Both the position numbers and the translations under genes were made by a program. Of a stretch of DNA of 41,515 bases, positions 16,161 to 23,563 are shown in pieces; position 1 is the first letter of the stretch, and every line of letters starts with the position of its first letter. This stretch comes from Acidobacteriota bacterium (GTDB lineage: Bacteria; Acidobacteriota; Blastocatellia; Pyrinomonadales; Pyrinomonadaceae): positions 1 to 41,515 of the forward strand of contig JAKOVX010000129.1 in the NCBI GenBank assembly GCA_029781855.1, in the 5' to 3' direction. The notes beneath the pieces are model-generated. The model saw only the letters and a program-made list of their open reading frames with translations, was not told where the DNA came from and did not search any database.

Positions 16161-16882
16161 TGCACCGATTTTACGCCCCCAAAACCAGTGTTGAAGGTGA
16201 TCGGGTTACGCTCGGCGAGACCGAGTCTCATCATCTCCGCGATGTTCTCCGGCATTCCGTCGGCGACGAGGTACGGGTTTTTGACGGCGAAGGCGGCGAA
16301 TATCAGTGTCGAGTTGAGGCCGTCGCCAAACGGTCCGCGAACCTCTCGATCATCGCCCGCGTCGAGCCGTCCGCTCCCGAATCTTCGCTCGACCTGACGA
16401 TCGCGGCCGCCCTGCTCAAAGGCGAAAAGTTCGACCTGGTAATAAAGAAATGCGTCGAGCTTGGCGTCACGCGGCTCGTTCCGTTGATCACGCAGCGTTG
16501 CGATGTCCGCCCGAAGGACGGAGCGAAAAAGGGCGAACGCTGGCAAAAGATGGTGATCGACGCTTCACGACAGTGCGGCCGGGCAACGCTGATGGCGATG
16601 GATGAGCCTGTCGAATTCGATAAATTCGTCAAAAACGGGCCGACCGACGGTTCTCGGATCATGTTCTCGGAACGCGAGGGCCGCGAGTTCGATACACAGT
16701 CGCTGCCGAAAAAGATAACCGCCTTCGTCGGACCTGAAGGCGGTTGGGATGATCGTGAAATTACCGTCGCGACCGAGAACGGAATTGATGTCGTAACGTT
16801 CGGCGGCCGTATTCTGAGAGCCGAAACCGCGGCGATCTCGATCGCGACGATCCTCCAGCACAGGTTCGGCGACCTAAATTAG
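16160..16882 (+). CDS. rsmE: 16S rRNA (uracil-1498-N3)-methyltransferase RsmE
   Basis: A 240-residue SPOUT-class methyltransferase. It has an N-terminal PUA-like domain (MHRFYAP, ESHHLRDVLRHSVGDEVRVFDG) followed by the catalytic knot: KKCVELGV, ASRQCGR, then FVGPEGGWDDRE and GGRILRAETAAI. The last two form the SAM-binding trefoil. It methylates U1498 of 16S rRNA in assembled 30S subunits. The start is GTG 16160, sharing its first base with the upstream stop. It ends convergently, with a four-base overlap, with the next gene. Confidence 0.95.
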   Translation: MHRFYAPKTSVEGDRVTLGETESHHLRDVLRHSVGDEVRVFDGEGGEYQCRVEAVAKRSANLSIIARVEPSAPESSLDLTIAAALLKGEKFDLVIKKCVELGVTRLVPLITQRCDVRPKDGAKKGERWQKMVIDASRQCGRATLMAMDEPVEFDKFVKNGPTDGSRIMFSEREGREFDTQSLPKKITAFVGPEGGWDDREITVATENGIDVVTFGGRILRAETAAISIATILQHRFGDLN

Positions 16883-17424
16883 GTGCCTGATTTTGTTGAT
16901 CTCGGCCGGTAATACGCGTCTCCACGCTGCGTCATCTTTGCCTTCTCGGCAAGGGTCTGGAGCACGGAATCGAGCAATTCCTTATCGCTCAGCCGGAAAT
17001 TCGCCAGACCCTTCACATCCACGTCCGGGTCATCGAACTGGACAACCAAATATCGCCGTTTTTCTTTGATGAATCCCGCGAGGCCCGCACCCGGAAGCGG
17101 AATGTATTTGACCACGTTCCCGGCGGTCGAAGTCACCGATTGCGATTGCGGGTAGATCGAAAGGAGAGAACCGAAAGGTATCGAAAAAAGTTCCTTTCCG
17201 TCCTTACCGATGAAAACGAAGCGTTCGTTTACGTCGTCAAACTTGAGCGTACCGTCCTCTTTCTTGTCGAAACCCATCATTCCGCCTTCGTACTTTGCCG
17301 GAAAGCTTTCGGGTGCGGGCTTGACCGCCCCGGCGTTACCCGACTGAGTAACCGGCCGCGGCTGGGCAAATGCAATAAAAGTCAGGCCAAGGACGAAAAA
17401 CGACGCAAAAAACAACTTTTTCAT
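16879..17424 (-). CDS. Exported unknown protein
   Basis: A 181-residue protein with a clear signal peptide (MKKLFFASFFVLGLTFIAFA, cleavage before Q21). The mature part is small, beta-rich and charged (GGMMGFDKKEDGTLKFDD, then FVFIGKDGKELFSIPF). A C-terminal helix follows (ELLDSVLQTLAEKAKM). No lipobox or known domain is seen. The FIGKDGKE...SIPFG...YVV pattern resembles bacterial PH-like or DUF-type beta sandwiches, but that is only an impression. An AGAGGT element lies before ATG. Confidence 0.75.
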   Translation of the reverse strand: MKKLFFASFFVLGLTFIAFAQPRPVTQSGNAGAVKPAPESFPAKYEGGMMGFDKKEDGTLKFDDVNERFVFIGKDGKELFSIPFGSLLSIYPQSQSVTSTAGNVVKYIPLPGAGLAGFIKEKRRYLVVQFDDPDVDVKGLANFRLSDKELLDSVLQTLAEKAKMTQRGDAYYRPRSTKSGT

Positions 17425-17510
17425 TAGTACCTCTGGATCTCAACTACTAGCAAATCGAACCGAATTGATCAGGACTAAAGTTATAGACGCGCGGGAAGGC
17501 CGGTTGGTTG

Positions 17511-18302
17511 TCATAACGATGCAGACAGTTTTTTGTCGATGACGCCTGCAAGCCGTTTTTGCGCCAGTGCAACGTAATCGGCAGAGATCTCCGAACCGAT
17601 CCAACGCCTTTCTAGCAGATGAGCGACCTTGGCGGTCGTGCCGCTTCCCATAAAGCAGTCATAAACGAGATCGCCCACGTTGGTCCACGTGTTTATCTGG
17701 TCTTCGACAAGTTGTTCCGGAAAAATAGCAGGATGCTCGAAGGCGATCTTGTCGCGGGAACTCGACGTTCCGACGTTGTAGTAGAAAATGTTGTTGACCT
17801 TTCGCTCCTTGGGGGCAACGTGGTCGTGAGCGAGGTCGTTGCGGCCGACCTTTGTTATCCGAAACGATTTGAACGCCTTGCCCTGCTTTATCGGCTGCGT
17901 GATCGGATTGAACGTCGCCGGCTGCCCTTTGCTGAAGCAGAACATATACTCGAACGACTGCCGGTATCGTTTGCCGCAATCGCTCGGGATCGGATTGTTC
18001 TTGGCGTAGATCATCGTGTCGTGCACGTTGAAACCCGCCTCCTGGAATGTGATCGCGTGGCGAAAGCTTGTAAGCGTCTCGTTGCCGCCGACGGTCCGGT
18101 CGCCGACGACCCAGATCACGACGCCGCCCGGCTTTGTCTTGGCAAACAGGCCGGCCGCGATATCCTCGACCGGGAAATGGTAGCCGTTGTAATCACGCAG
18201 GTCGTCGTAGGGCGGGCTCGTGATCGTCATATTCAGAAGATCATCGGGCATTCGCGATAACGTCTCGACACAGTTCTCGTGATAGATCTTGGATAATTCC
18301 AT
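17511..18302 (-). CDS. Solitary beta-class DNA methyltransferase (m4C or m6A)
   Basis: A 263-residue SAM-dependent DNA methyltransferase. Catalytic motif IV TSPPY lies at 28-32 and motif I DCFMGSGTT at about 215-223. The order IV - target region - I is that of the beta class. The target-recognition part lies between about 100 and 200. The TSPPY form is common in N4-cytosine enzymes but also occurs in adenine enzymes, so the base cannot be named. No restriction endonuclease gene is adjacent. The upstream gene on the same strand, 51 bases away, encodes a PolB-type 3'-5' exonuclease. Confidence 0.9.
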   Translation of the reverse strand: MELSKIYHENCVETLSRMPDDLLNMTITSPPYDDLRDYNGYHFPVEDIAAGLFAKTKPGGVVIWVVGDRTVGGNETLTSFRHAITFQEAGFNVHDTMIYAKNNPIPSDCGKRYRQSFEYMFCFSKGQPATFNPITQPIKQGKAFKSFRITKVGRNDLAHDHVAPKERKVNNIFYYNVGTSSSRDKIAFEHPAIFPEQLVEDQINTWTNVGDLVYDCFMGSGTTAKVAHLLERRWIGSEISADYVALAQKRLAGVIDKKLSASL

Positions 18303-18353
18303 AGGTACTCAGATCGCAGCGGATCTTGAAATGAAATTCGCGGGCAATGCGAA

Positions 18354-19202
18354 TTACGCGGGCCATTTGTCGATAAAATCACTCAGGAACGCCTTTTCGG
18401 GCTTTTCTATCTCAGTTTCGAGAAACTCGCGAAACTGCTCGAGCTCCATAAAATAAGCTTCTTCGGTCAGCAGGCCGACGAAATAGACAACGCGGAGCCA
18501 GACCAAATATGTGTTCAGCGTGTCGATCTGGTTGTACTCGACGATCTTGGTCAGGTCGCGTGCAAGCCAGAGGTCGGTCACCTGATCGCCTTTGACATCG
18601 ATCTTGCCTGGGAATCCGCAGAGTTTTGCAAATTCGTCCAGCCTCGGCGTCATCGCGCCGCCCGAGAATTTCTTCAGCAGGTCGAGGTGAGCTTCGCTGT
18701 TGCGTGAATCGAAATAGTCGGGCCCTTCCCACGGCTTGTTCGGCCGCTCGTTAAATGCCGGCGCAGTGATCTCGTTGATGATCCCGCGTTGGACGAGAAC
18801 CTGCAGATCAGATTCGGCCGAATTGTACCCAACCAGCTGCGGCCGGCGTTCGCCCAGGATATACAGAAAGCGTTCTATTATCGCCGCTTCGTCGACGTCA
18901 TCCGACTCAAGCGGCAGTTTTGGCAGGGAATTGAGCGAAAACTCGATGACCGGCTCACCGTCGCGAAATACCGGCTTTCGCGAGAGGAACGCGATCGACA
19001 CGACCCGCGAGAACATGTATTTGAGAAACGGCCGGGGGTTCTTTTCGGCGTCGTATTGCGGCGAATGTTCCCACAGTTGCTGCATCGCCTCGAGCTCGGT
19101 CGTCTCCTCAGGCAGGTCGAAAAGACGCTTCGAACCGGCTGCGTCGGGCACCCATTCGAGGTCAAAGTAGAGTACGAGGTCGTGGATCGGCGATTTTAGC
19201 AT
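18354..19202 (-). CDS. Predicted 3'-5' exonuclease of the PolB-exonuclease type (DEDDy)
   Basis: A 282-residue stand-alone exonuclease domain resembling that of family B DNA polymerases (Pfam DNA_pol_B_exo2). The metal-binding residues are visible. Exo I is D14 and E16 in LYFDLEWVP, Exo II is D132 in VGYNSAESDL, and Exo III is the tyrosine form Y223-x3-D227 in EYNQID. No polymerase domain is attached. Family members are predicted to proofread or process DNA ends, but their cellular role is not settled. It precedes the methyltransferase on the same strand and may share its transcript. Confidence 0.88.
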   Translation of the reverse strand: MLKSPIHDLVLYFDLEWVPDAAGSKRLFDLPEETTELEAMQQLWEHSPQYDAEKNPRPFLKYMFSRVVSIAFLSRKPVFRDGEPVIEFSLNSLPKLPLESDDVDEAAIIERFLYILGERRPQLVGYNSAESDLQVLVQRGIINEITAPAFNERPNKPWEGPDYFDSRNSEAHLDLLKKFSGGAMTPRLDEFAKLCGFPGKIDVKGDQVTDLWLARDLTKIVEYNQIDTLNTYLVWLRVVYFVGLLTEEAYFMELEQFREFLETEIEKPEKAFLSDFIDKWPA

Positions 19203-19291
19203 CCGGAGTTTTGGCCCTGACAGATCGGCGTGAAACGCCTTTCCGCCGGCCCGATTAGAAGCAAAAACACCGTAATTCTAACATATCGAAA

Positions 19292-20425
19292 TTAAGGCTG
19301 GAAACCGGCGTGCGCTTTGTCCGAGCCAAACAGCGCAAGCCTCTGCTCGAACGCCTGCCTGACGATCGCGACGTCGTCGAGGAACGGCCGAAGTTCATCC
19401 ATCCTCAGCGCCTGCGGCCCGTCCACGAGTGCCTTGCCCGGATCCGGATGAAAGTCAACGAGGATCATATTTGCTCCCGTGATGACGCCCTGTGCCGTTA
19501 CATGCATTATGTCGAGGATGTTGTCGGAGCTGCGCGACCTGCTGCCGACCGAGTGAGAGGGGTCGACGCACACCGGCATTCGCGTAAGACGCTTAACGAC
19601 GGGAACGTGGGCGAAATCGACCAAATTTCGGTGCGGGTCGCCGATATTGGTCTTCATTCCGCGCAGCCCGAAGATCACCATCTGGTTGCCTTCGCTCGCG
19701 AGATACTCAGCCGCGTGCAGCGATTCGTCAAGCGTGATCCCAAAACCTCGTTTTAGAAGAACGGGAAATTCCTGCTGGCGGCCGACGATCTTGAGCAGCT
19801 CAAAATTCTGCGTGTTTCGCGTCCCGATCTGCAGCATGACGCCGGTCGGCGAGCCGGTCTTGGCGAGGGCATCGCCGATCTCGTCCACGTGCTTTTCGTG
19901 CGTGACCTCCATCGCGATCACCTTGATGCCGTACTTGCCGGCGAGCTCGAACACGTACGGCAGGCAGTCCTTGCCGTGCCCCTGAAACGAATACGGGCTC
20001 GTCCGCGGCTTGTAGGCGCCCATCCGCGTGCAGACCTGGCCGTTTTCCTGCAGGGCCTTCATCATCGCCTCGACGCTCTCGGGCGAGTCGACGGCGCACA
20101 GCCCGGCGAAGACATTCAAATTGTCCTGGCTAAATGTCACGCCGTTGTAGGTGAAGTTGTTCGGCCGGCTGTCGCCCTTGTGCCGGCCGAGGACGCGATA
20201 AACCTCAGACACGCGAATGACGTGATCAACGCCCGGAAATCCGCGGATCTCTTCAACCGACAGCGCCGCCGTGTTCCCTATCAGGTGCAGTTCGGTCAAC
20301 AACTTTTCGGTACCCTGAAAATTGTGAACAAGGATCTCGATATTCTGGAAATTCTTGACGTGGCTCTCTATCCGCTCGTATTCGCGGCTGGCCGTATCGA
20401 TATTAGGTTTTAGGACGATGATCAT
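19292..20425 (-). CDS. aroF: 3-deoxy-7-phosphoheptulonate synthase (DAHP synthase, type I-beta)
   Basis: A 377-residue enzyme for the first step of the shikimate pathway: phosphoenolpyruvate plus erythrose 4-phosphate. Residues 1-about 75 form the small FXD/ferredoxin-like regulatory domain (MIIVLKPNID start). The barrel follows, with metal ligand C110 in AGLCAVDSPE, GAYKPRTSPYSFQG near 136-149, KRGFGITLDE and DPSHSVGSR. Most relatives have GPCA(V/I)ES, so GLCAVDS is a mild variant. The gene is 23 bases downstream of pheA on the same strand and is almost certainly in its operon. Confidence 0.94.
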   Translation of the reverse strand: MIIVLKPNIDTASREYERIESHVKNFQNIEILVHNFQGTEKLLTELHLIGNTAALSVEEIRGFPGVDHVIRVSEVYRVLGRHKGDSRPNNFTYNGVTFSQDNLNVFAGLCAVDSPESVEAMMKALQENGQVCTRMGAYKPRTSPYSFQGHGKDCLPYVFELAGKYGIKVIAMEVTHEKHVDEIGDALAKTGSPTGVMLQIGTRNTQNFELLKIVGRQQEFPVLLKRGFGITLDESLHAAEYLASEGNQMVIFGLRGMKTNIGDPHRNLVDFAHVPVVKRLTRMPVCVDPSHSVGSRSRSSDNILDIMHVTAQGVITGANMILVDFHPDPGKALVDGPQALRMDELRPFLDDVAIVRQAFEQRLALFGSDKAHAGFQP

Positions 20426-20448
20426 AACTACAGTACTACTATCAAATT

Positions 20449-21609
20449 TTAATCCGAGGTTCCCAAATGCTTGGTCGAGTAACGCCCCAGGAAGCGGACG
20501 TCGACGGCATTTTCACGGATCTCATCAAGTGCTCCGCTCAGCTCCGCTGGATTTGCCGGAGCCTGAACGTCGAGGTAAAAATTGAATTCGCGCGGCGTGT
20601 CGCGGATCGGCAGGCTCTCGATCTTCAGCAGGTCGATGCCGCGGCGGACGAACGGCCGAAGGGCACGATGAAGCGAACCAGGCTCATTCGACAGACGCAA
20701 TACCAGAGAGATCTTGGAGCCATCGCCGGAATCGTCCGGTGTCGTCGACAACAACGCGAAACGTGTGAAATTCTCGTTGTTGTCCTCGACGTGTTCGAGA
20801 ATGATCTTGCCGCCGTAAATTTCCGCCGCCCGCTTGCTGCCAATTCCTGCCCGTGTCGGATCGCCGCTCTTGATCGCCCGTCGGACACTGCCCGCCGTGT
20901 CGTCGGCCGCTATGCGCTTGAGCCCCGGGTTTGCGGCGAAGAATTTTGTGCACTGCGCCAATGCCGCGGGGTGCGATTCAACGGTAGTTATCGTCTCGAT
21001 CGTCGCGTCGTCGCAGCCGACCAAATAATGAGCGACCGGCAGAGATGTCTCTGCAATGATGAACAGCGAACTCTCGAGCAGCAGGTCAACGCATCGCTGG
21101 ACCGAACCGATCAGGCTGTTCTCAAGCGGCGTAAGTATGAGGTCGGCCTTTCCGGACGCGATCGCCCGAAACAGCTCTTCGAACGTCGGCATCGAAACCG
21201 TTTCAAATCCTTCGCCAAGTATACCGAGAGCCGCCTCTTCGCTGAACGTCCCCCGTTCGCCGAGGAATGCCACGCGACTAACGCCCGAGATCCTGTCCAC
21301 CAGCGGTTCTCGCCCCTGCTCATTTACGGCGTCTTTCCCGTATGTGACCTGCTGCAAATGGAGCGATTCGTCAATGATCCGCTGAAAAATGCTGTCAATG
21401 TTCGCATCGGTGAACGGGCCGGGATTCTCTTGCCGGAGCCTGGCGAGAACCTCGCGTTCGCGGAGCGGGTCGCACAATGAGGTCTCGGCAGTCGATTTGG
21501 CGGCACCGACCCGCAGAGCTATCGCCGCCCTCTTGTTGAGCAGACGGAGCAGTTCCTCATCGATCGCGTCGATCTCGGCTCTTGGGTTATTGATCTTCTC
21601 TTTGCTCAT
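20449..21609 (-). CDS. pheA: Bifunctional chorismate mutase/prephenate dehydratase (P-protein)
   Basis: A 386-residue enzyme with three domains. Chorismate mutase (AroQ type) spans residues 8-90 (EIDAIDEELLRLLNKRAAI). Prephenate dehydratase spans about 112-290 (VAFLGERGTFSEEAAL, with the key N-F-T-R-F at 280-284). The ACT domain lies at about 300-376. It converts chorismate to phenylpyruvate for phenylalanine. The usual ACT motifs GALV and ESRP, which bind feedback phenylalanine, read GSLH (311-314) and ESLP (331-334) here. The start ATG 21609 is fixed by an in-frame stop nine bases upstream. A 17-codon leader frame ends on this ATG. Confidence 0.95.
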   Translation of the reverse strand: MSKEKINNPRAEIDAIDEELLRLLNKRAAIALRVGAAKSTAETSLCDPLREREVLARLRQENPGPFTDANIDSIFQRIIDESLHLQQVTYGKDAVNEQGREPLVDRISGVSRVAFLGERGTFSEEAALGILGEGFETVSMPTFEELFRAIASGKADLILTPLENSLIGSVQRCVDLLLESSLFIIAETSLPVAHYLVGCDDATIETITTVESHPAALAQCTKFFAANPGLKRIAADDTAGSVRRAIKSGDPTRAGIGSKRAAEIYGGKIILEHVEDNNENFTRFALLSTTPDDSGDGSKISLVLRLSNEPGSLHRALRPFVRRGIDLLKIESLPIRDTPREFNFYLDVQAPANPAELSGALDEIRENAVDVRFLGRYSTKHLGTSD

Positions 21610-21662
21610 TAGCGGTCATACCAAGCCCTGATTGAATCGGCCGATCTATGCGGATTGATCAT
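21609..21662 (-). CDS. Candidate 17-residue leader peptide upstream of pheA
   Basis: A short frame starting ATG 21662 encodes MINPHRSADSIRAWYDR. Its TAA stop overlaps the pheA ATG (TAATG). It lies wholly between the predicted promoter and pheA, and its ending would allow termination-reinitiation. It contains Trp-Tyr but no Phe. Ribosome-binding support is weak. This is inference only. Confidence 0.35.
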   Translation of the reverse strand: MINPHRSADSIRAWYDR

Positions 21663-21709
21663 CGGTCCGGCCTGCGATGGCGGGATTATTCAAAGTTTTC
21701 TTATTGTGA

Positions 21710-21738
21710 AGATTATTAAATATGCTTATCACTGTCAA
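21710..21738 (-). promoter_or_regulatory. Promoter of pheA-aroF
   Basis: On the minus strand TTGACA (21738-21733), exactly 17 bases, TAATCT (21715-21710). The expected start near 21703 leaves a leader of about 95 bases. Both hexamers and the spacing are identical to those of the ilv promoter at 28774-28746. Confidence 0.7.
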
Positions 21739-21831
21739 CGAATATCGCGATTCGTGACCAGTTTAAGTCAGCTGGAACGGGATCCAAACGGACATCGAGG
21801 GAGAAAATACTGCTCCACGTCGACCGAGTAT

Positions 21832-22299
21832 CTAACTTCTCAATTCGCCGACAAGGTACAGGAGTGTCTCTTCGCCGAGCACCCGAAAGGTATGGTAGGT
21901 CTCGGCCGGCATGAAGCTTCGATCGCCGGCCTCGAGGACGTATGAACCGCCGTCCTTGACCACGATCTCGACCGAACCTGAAATGACCCAGTGGCACAGT
22001 TCCGGCTTGTGTTTCCTCATTCCATAGATCCGCCCGGGAAATTCGGTCCACTGAAATACCGTATATCCCTCGGCAGCCAGTATGTGTCGAAGCATCGCAG
22101 GATTAGGAGCATGGACCGCACACCACTTTTCAACGCGAAAGTTCGGGGTCCTCATCGAATCACCTATCACCTGCTGAAAGACCATAATATCTTCCAGAGA
22201 CGGGCTTGATTCAACCTGCTTCAACCCCGCCGAACCTTTCTTCCGCCCTGACTTTTGTCGGGGTTTAATAACCTTTTTGGGCTCTTTCTTCCTGACCAT
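21832..22299 (-). CDS. Cupin-fold protein, unknown ligand
   Basis: A 155-residue protein. The N-terminus is a lysine/arginine-rich tail (VRKKEPKKVIKPRQKSGRKK), followed by a single cupin-type barrel. Visible elements are KHKPELCHWVISGSVEIVV (cupin motif 1) and EAGDRSFMPAETYHTFRV (motif 2, with H for metal). It could be a metal-dependent sensor, a small isomerase/dioxygenase or a stress protein; nothing decides. ATG 22299 is preferred; in-frame ATGs further upstream (22383, 22431) would add an arginine-rich stretch that looks non-coding. It precedes pheA by about 220 bases on the same strand, but pheA has its own promoter. Confidence 0.75.
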   Translation of the reverse strand: MVRKKEPKKVIKPRQKSGRKKGSAGLKQVESSPSLEDIMVFQQVIGDSMRTPNFRVEKWCAVHAPNPAMLRHILAAEGYTVFQWTEFPGRIYGMRKHKPELCHWVISGSVEIVVKDGGSYVLEAGDRSFMPAETYHTFRVLGEETLLYLVGELRS

Positions 22300-22465
22300 T
22301 GATTGACCAAAATGCCGGCGGCGAACTTCTGTCTGACCAAACTGCACACATTCTATCCGACTCCTCCGGTTGATGTCACGCATGTCCGAAAAGTCCGATT
22401 CGGCGTCCCGTGATACACACGATATTGTCAAACATCGCCTGATATGGGTTGCCGATGGACTTCAA

Positions 22466-22481
22466 ATAATCATCGGATTAT
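22466..22481. promoter_or_regulatory. Inverted repeat ATAATC-N4-GATTAT upstream of the sigma-54 promoter
   Basis: Perfect 6-bp arms (22466-22471 and 22476-22481) around ATCG, about 36 bases before the -24 element. Enhancer-binding proteins bind such dyads, although usually further upstream. The distance makes activator binding uncertain. Confidence 0.35.
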
Positions 22482-22516
22482 CCGTAAATCCAATGACTAC
22501 AGTACTTAACAATTTC

Positions 22517-22531
22517 TGGCACGCTCATTGC
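22517..22531 (+). promoter_or_regulatory. Sigma-54 (-24/-12) promoter of the first glycine-zipper gene
   Basis: TGGCACG-CTCA-TTGC at 22517-22531, preceded by C. GG (22518-22519) and GC (22530-22531) are separated by exactly 10 bases, as RpoN requires. This matches the consensus TGGCACG-N4-TTGC. A start near 22543 gives a leader of about 48 bases. Transcription would need RpoN and an ATP-dependent activator. Confidence 0.85.
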
Positions 22532-22590
22532 CGTAAATAAAAGTGCAAATAAAAGAATCTCTCACGAATTTCATAAGGGGGAACGATGTT

Positions 22591-22911
22591 ATGAAGAAAT
22601 TGGTTTCGACAATAATTATGGCGGTAATGTTTGCAGTTATGATCCCGGTATTTTCGGGCACGGCTGTAGCTCAAACCCGATATTACGGCGAGCGAAGGAG
22701 TTCGTGCCGTGTTCACAAAAAGCGAAGCTTCTATCGGCGCCATCGTAATCTTTCAAATATTTTGATCGGTACCGGAGCCGGTGCGATCATTGGTGGATTG
22801 ATCGGCGGACGTCGTGGCGTTGGCATTGGTGCTCTTGTAGGAGCAGGCGGTTCGGCTCTCTACACTTATAAGCTGAATCCTAAACGGCATAGATATTACC
22901 GCAATTATTAA
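22591..22911 (+). CDS. Exported basic glycine-zipper protein 1
   Basis: A 106-residue protein with a signal peptide (MKKLVSTIIMAVMFAVMIPV, cleavage probably after AVA near residue 27). The mature protein is extremely basic. It has RRHRN before a glycine zipper (GTGAGAIIGGLIGG, then GVGIGALVGAGG) of the YMGG/OmpA-associated type, and a tyrosine-rich tail (YTYKLNPKRHRYYRNY). Glycine zippers insert into or associate with membranes. The start is chosen at ATG 22591, eleven bases after AGGGGG (22575-22580); an earlier ATG would precede the ribosome site. It is a clear paralogue of the next gene: both share FYRRHRNL, IGTGAGA and ALYT. The function is unknown. Confidence 0.88.
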   Translation: MKKLVSTIIMAVMFAVMIPVFSGTAVAQTRYYGERRSSCRVHKKRSFYRRHRNLSNILIGTGAGAIIGGLIGGRRGVGIGALVGAGGSALYTYKLNPKRHRYYRNY

Positions 22912-22936
22912 GTTTCGGGAATGTCATTAATGGCCG

Positions 22937-22968
22937 GGCCGCGGCGGTTCATCCGTCGCGGTCTTTTT
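22937..22968 (+). terminator. Rho-independent terminator after glycine-zipper gene 1
   Basis: GGCCGCGGCGG (22937-22947) pairs with CCGTCGCGGTC (22953-22963) over 11 bp, including two G-U pairs, across a TTCAT loop. TTTTT follows. Each paralogue therefore has its own promoter and terminator. Confidence 0.85.
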
Positions 22969-23111
22969 GCGTCCGGCCGAACCATTGTTTACCGACCGAT
23001 GAACGGATCACGCACGAAATTGTCGGAACGGAACTGATATAGGATATTGCTCCGTCACCGGAACCGTCAATTATTCTCGTAAATTAAGGAATTACAAGGT
23101 TTAGTATTCTT

Positions 23112-23126
23112 TGGCACGCACATTGC
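23112..23126 (+). promoter_or_regulatory. Sigma-54 (-24/-12) promoter of the second glycine-zipper gene
   Basis: TGGCACG-CACA-TTGC at 23112-23126, preceded by T. GG (23113-23114) and GC (23125-23126) are 10 bases apart. It differs from the first sigma-54 site by one base inside the N4 spacer. A start near 23138 gives a leader of about 49 bases, the same as for the first gene. Confidence 0.85.
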
Positions 23127-23186
23127 CGTTTATCATTGCAGCGATGGCAGCGATGCCTCGAGACAGGATTTCAGGAGGAAGGAAAA

Positions 23187-23504
23187 ATGAAAAAGATATT
23201 TGCAGCAATTATGATGGCGGCGATGTTCGCGGTGATGATCCCGGCGCTGTCCGTCACAACGTCGGCCCAGACCCGGTATTACCCGAGCAATCGACAAACA
23301 TACGTTTATGGCCGGCCGAGTTTTTATCGCCGCCATCGTAACCTGATAAACGTCGCGATCGGAACCGGAGCCGGTGCAGTGGTCGGCGGAGTTGTCGGGG
23401 GCAAGAAGTGGGCCGGGATCGGTGCCCTTATCGGTGCAGGTGGAGCAGCTCTCTACACCTTTAAGATCCGTCCGAAACGGCAATTTTACTATCCGGGATA
23501 CTAA
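23187..23504 (+). CDS. Exported basic glycine-zipper protein 2
   Basis: A 105-residue paralogue of the preceding gene, alike from the signal peptide (MKKIFAAIMMAAMFAVMIPA) to the tail. Shared blocks are AQTRYY at the start of the mature protein, SFYRRHRNL, IGTGAGA, GIGAL-GAGG and ALYT. The tail here is FKIRPKRQFYYPGY. The segment between AQTRYY and SFYRRHRN differs most (tyrosine-rich here, cysteine and arginine in protein 1). A strong AGGAGG site precedes ATG 23187. A membrane-associated or envelope stress role is inferred from the zipper and the sigma-54 control only. Confidence 0.88.
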   Translation: MKKIFAAIMMAAMFAVMIPALSVTTSAQTRYYPSNRQTYVYGRPSFYRRHRNLINVAIGTGAGAVVGGVVGGKKWAGIGALIGAGGAALYTFKIRPKRQFYYPGY

Positions 23505-23529
23505 TCGTCTCCGATAGATCAAGTGTGAG

Positions 23530-23563
23530 GGCCGCGCCAGGTTTCGACCGGTGCGGCCTTTTC
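23530..23563 (+). terminator. Rho-independent terminator after glycine-zipper gene 2
   Basis: GGCCGCGCC (23530-23538) pairs with GGTGCGGCC (23550-23558), with an inner GGT/ACC stem around TTCG. TTTTC follows. It abuts the stop of the convergent ilvD. Confidence 0.85.

Noticed and set aside
20467..21480. 337-residue plus-strand frame opposite pheA
   Set aside because: Antisense shadow of a complete P-protein gene.
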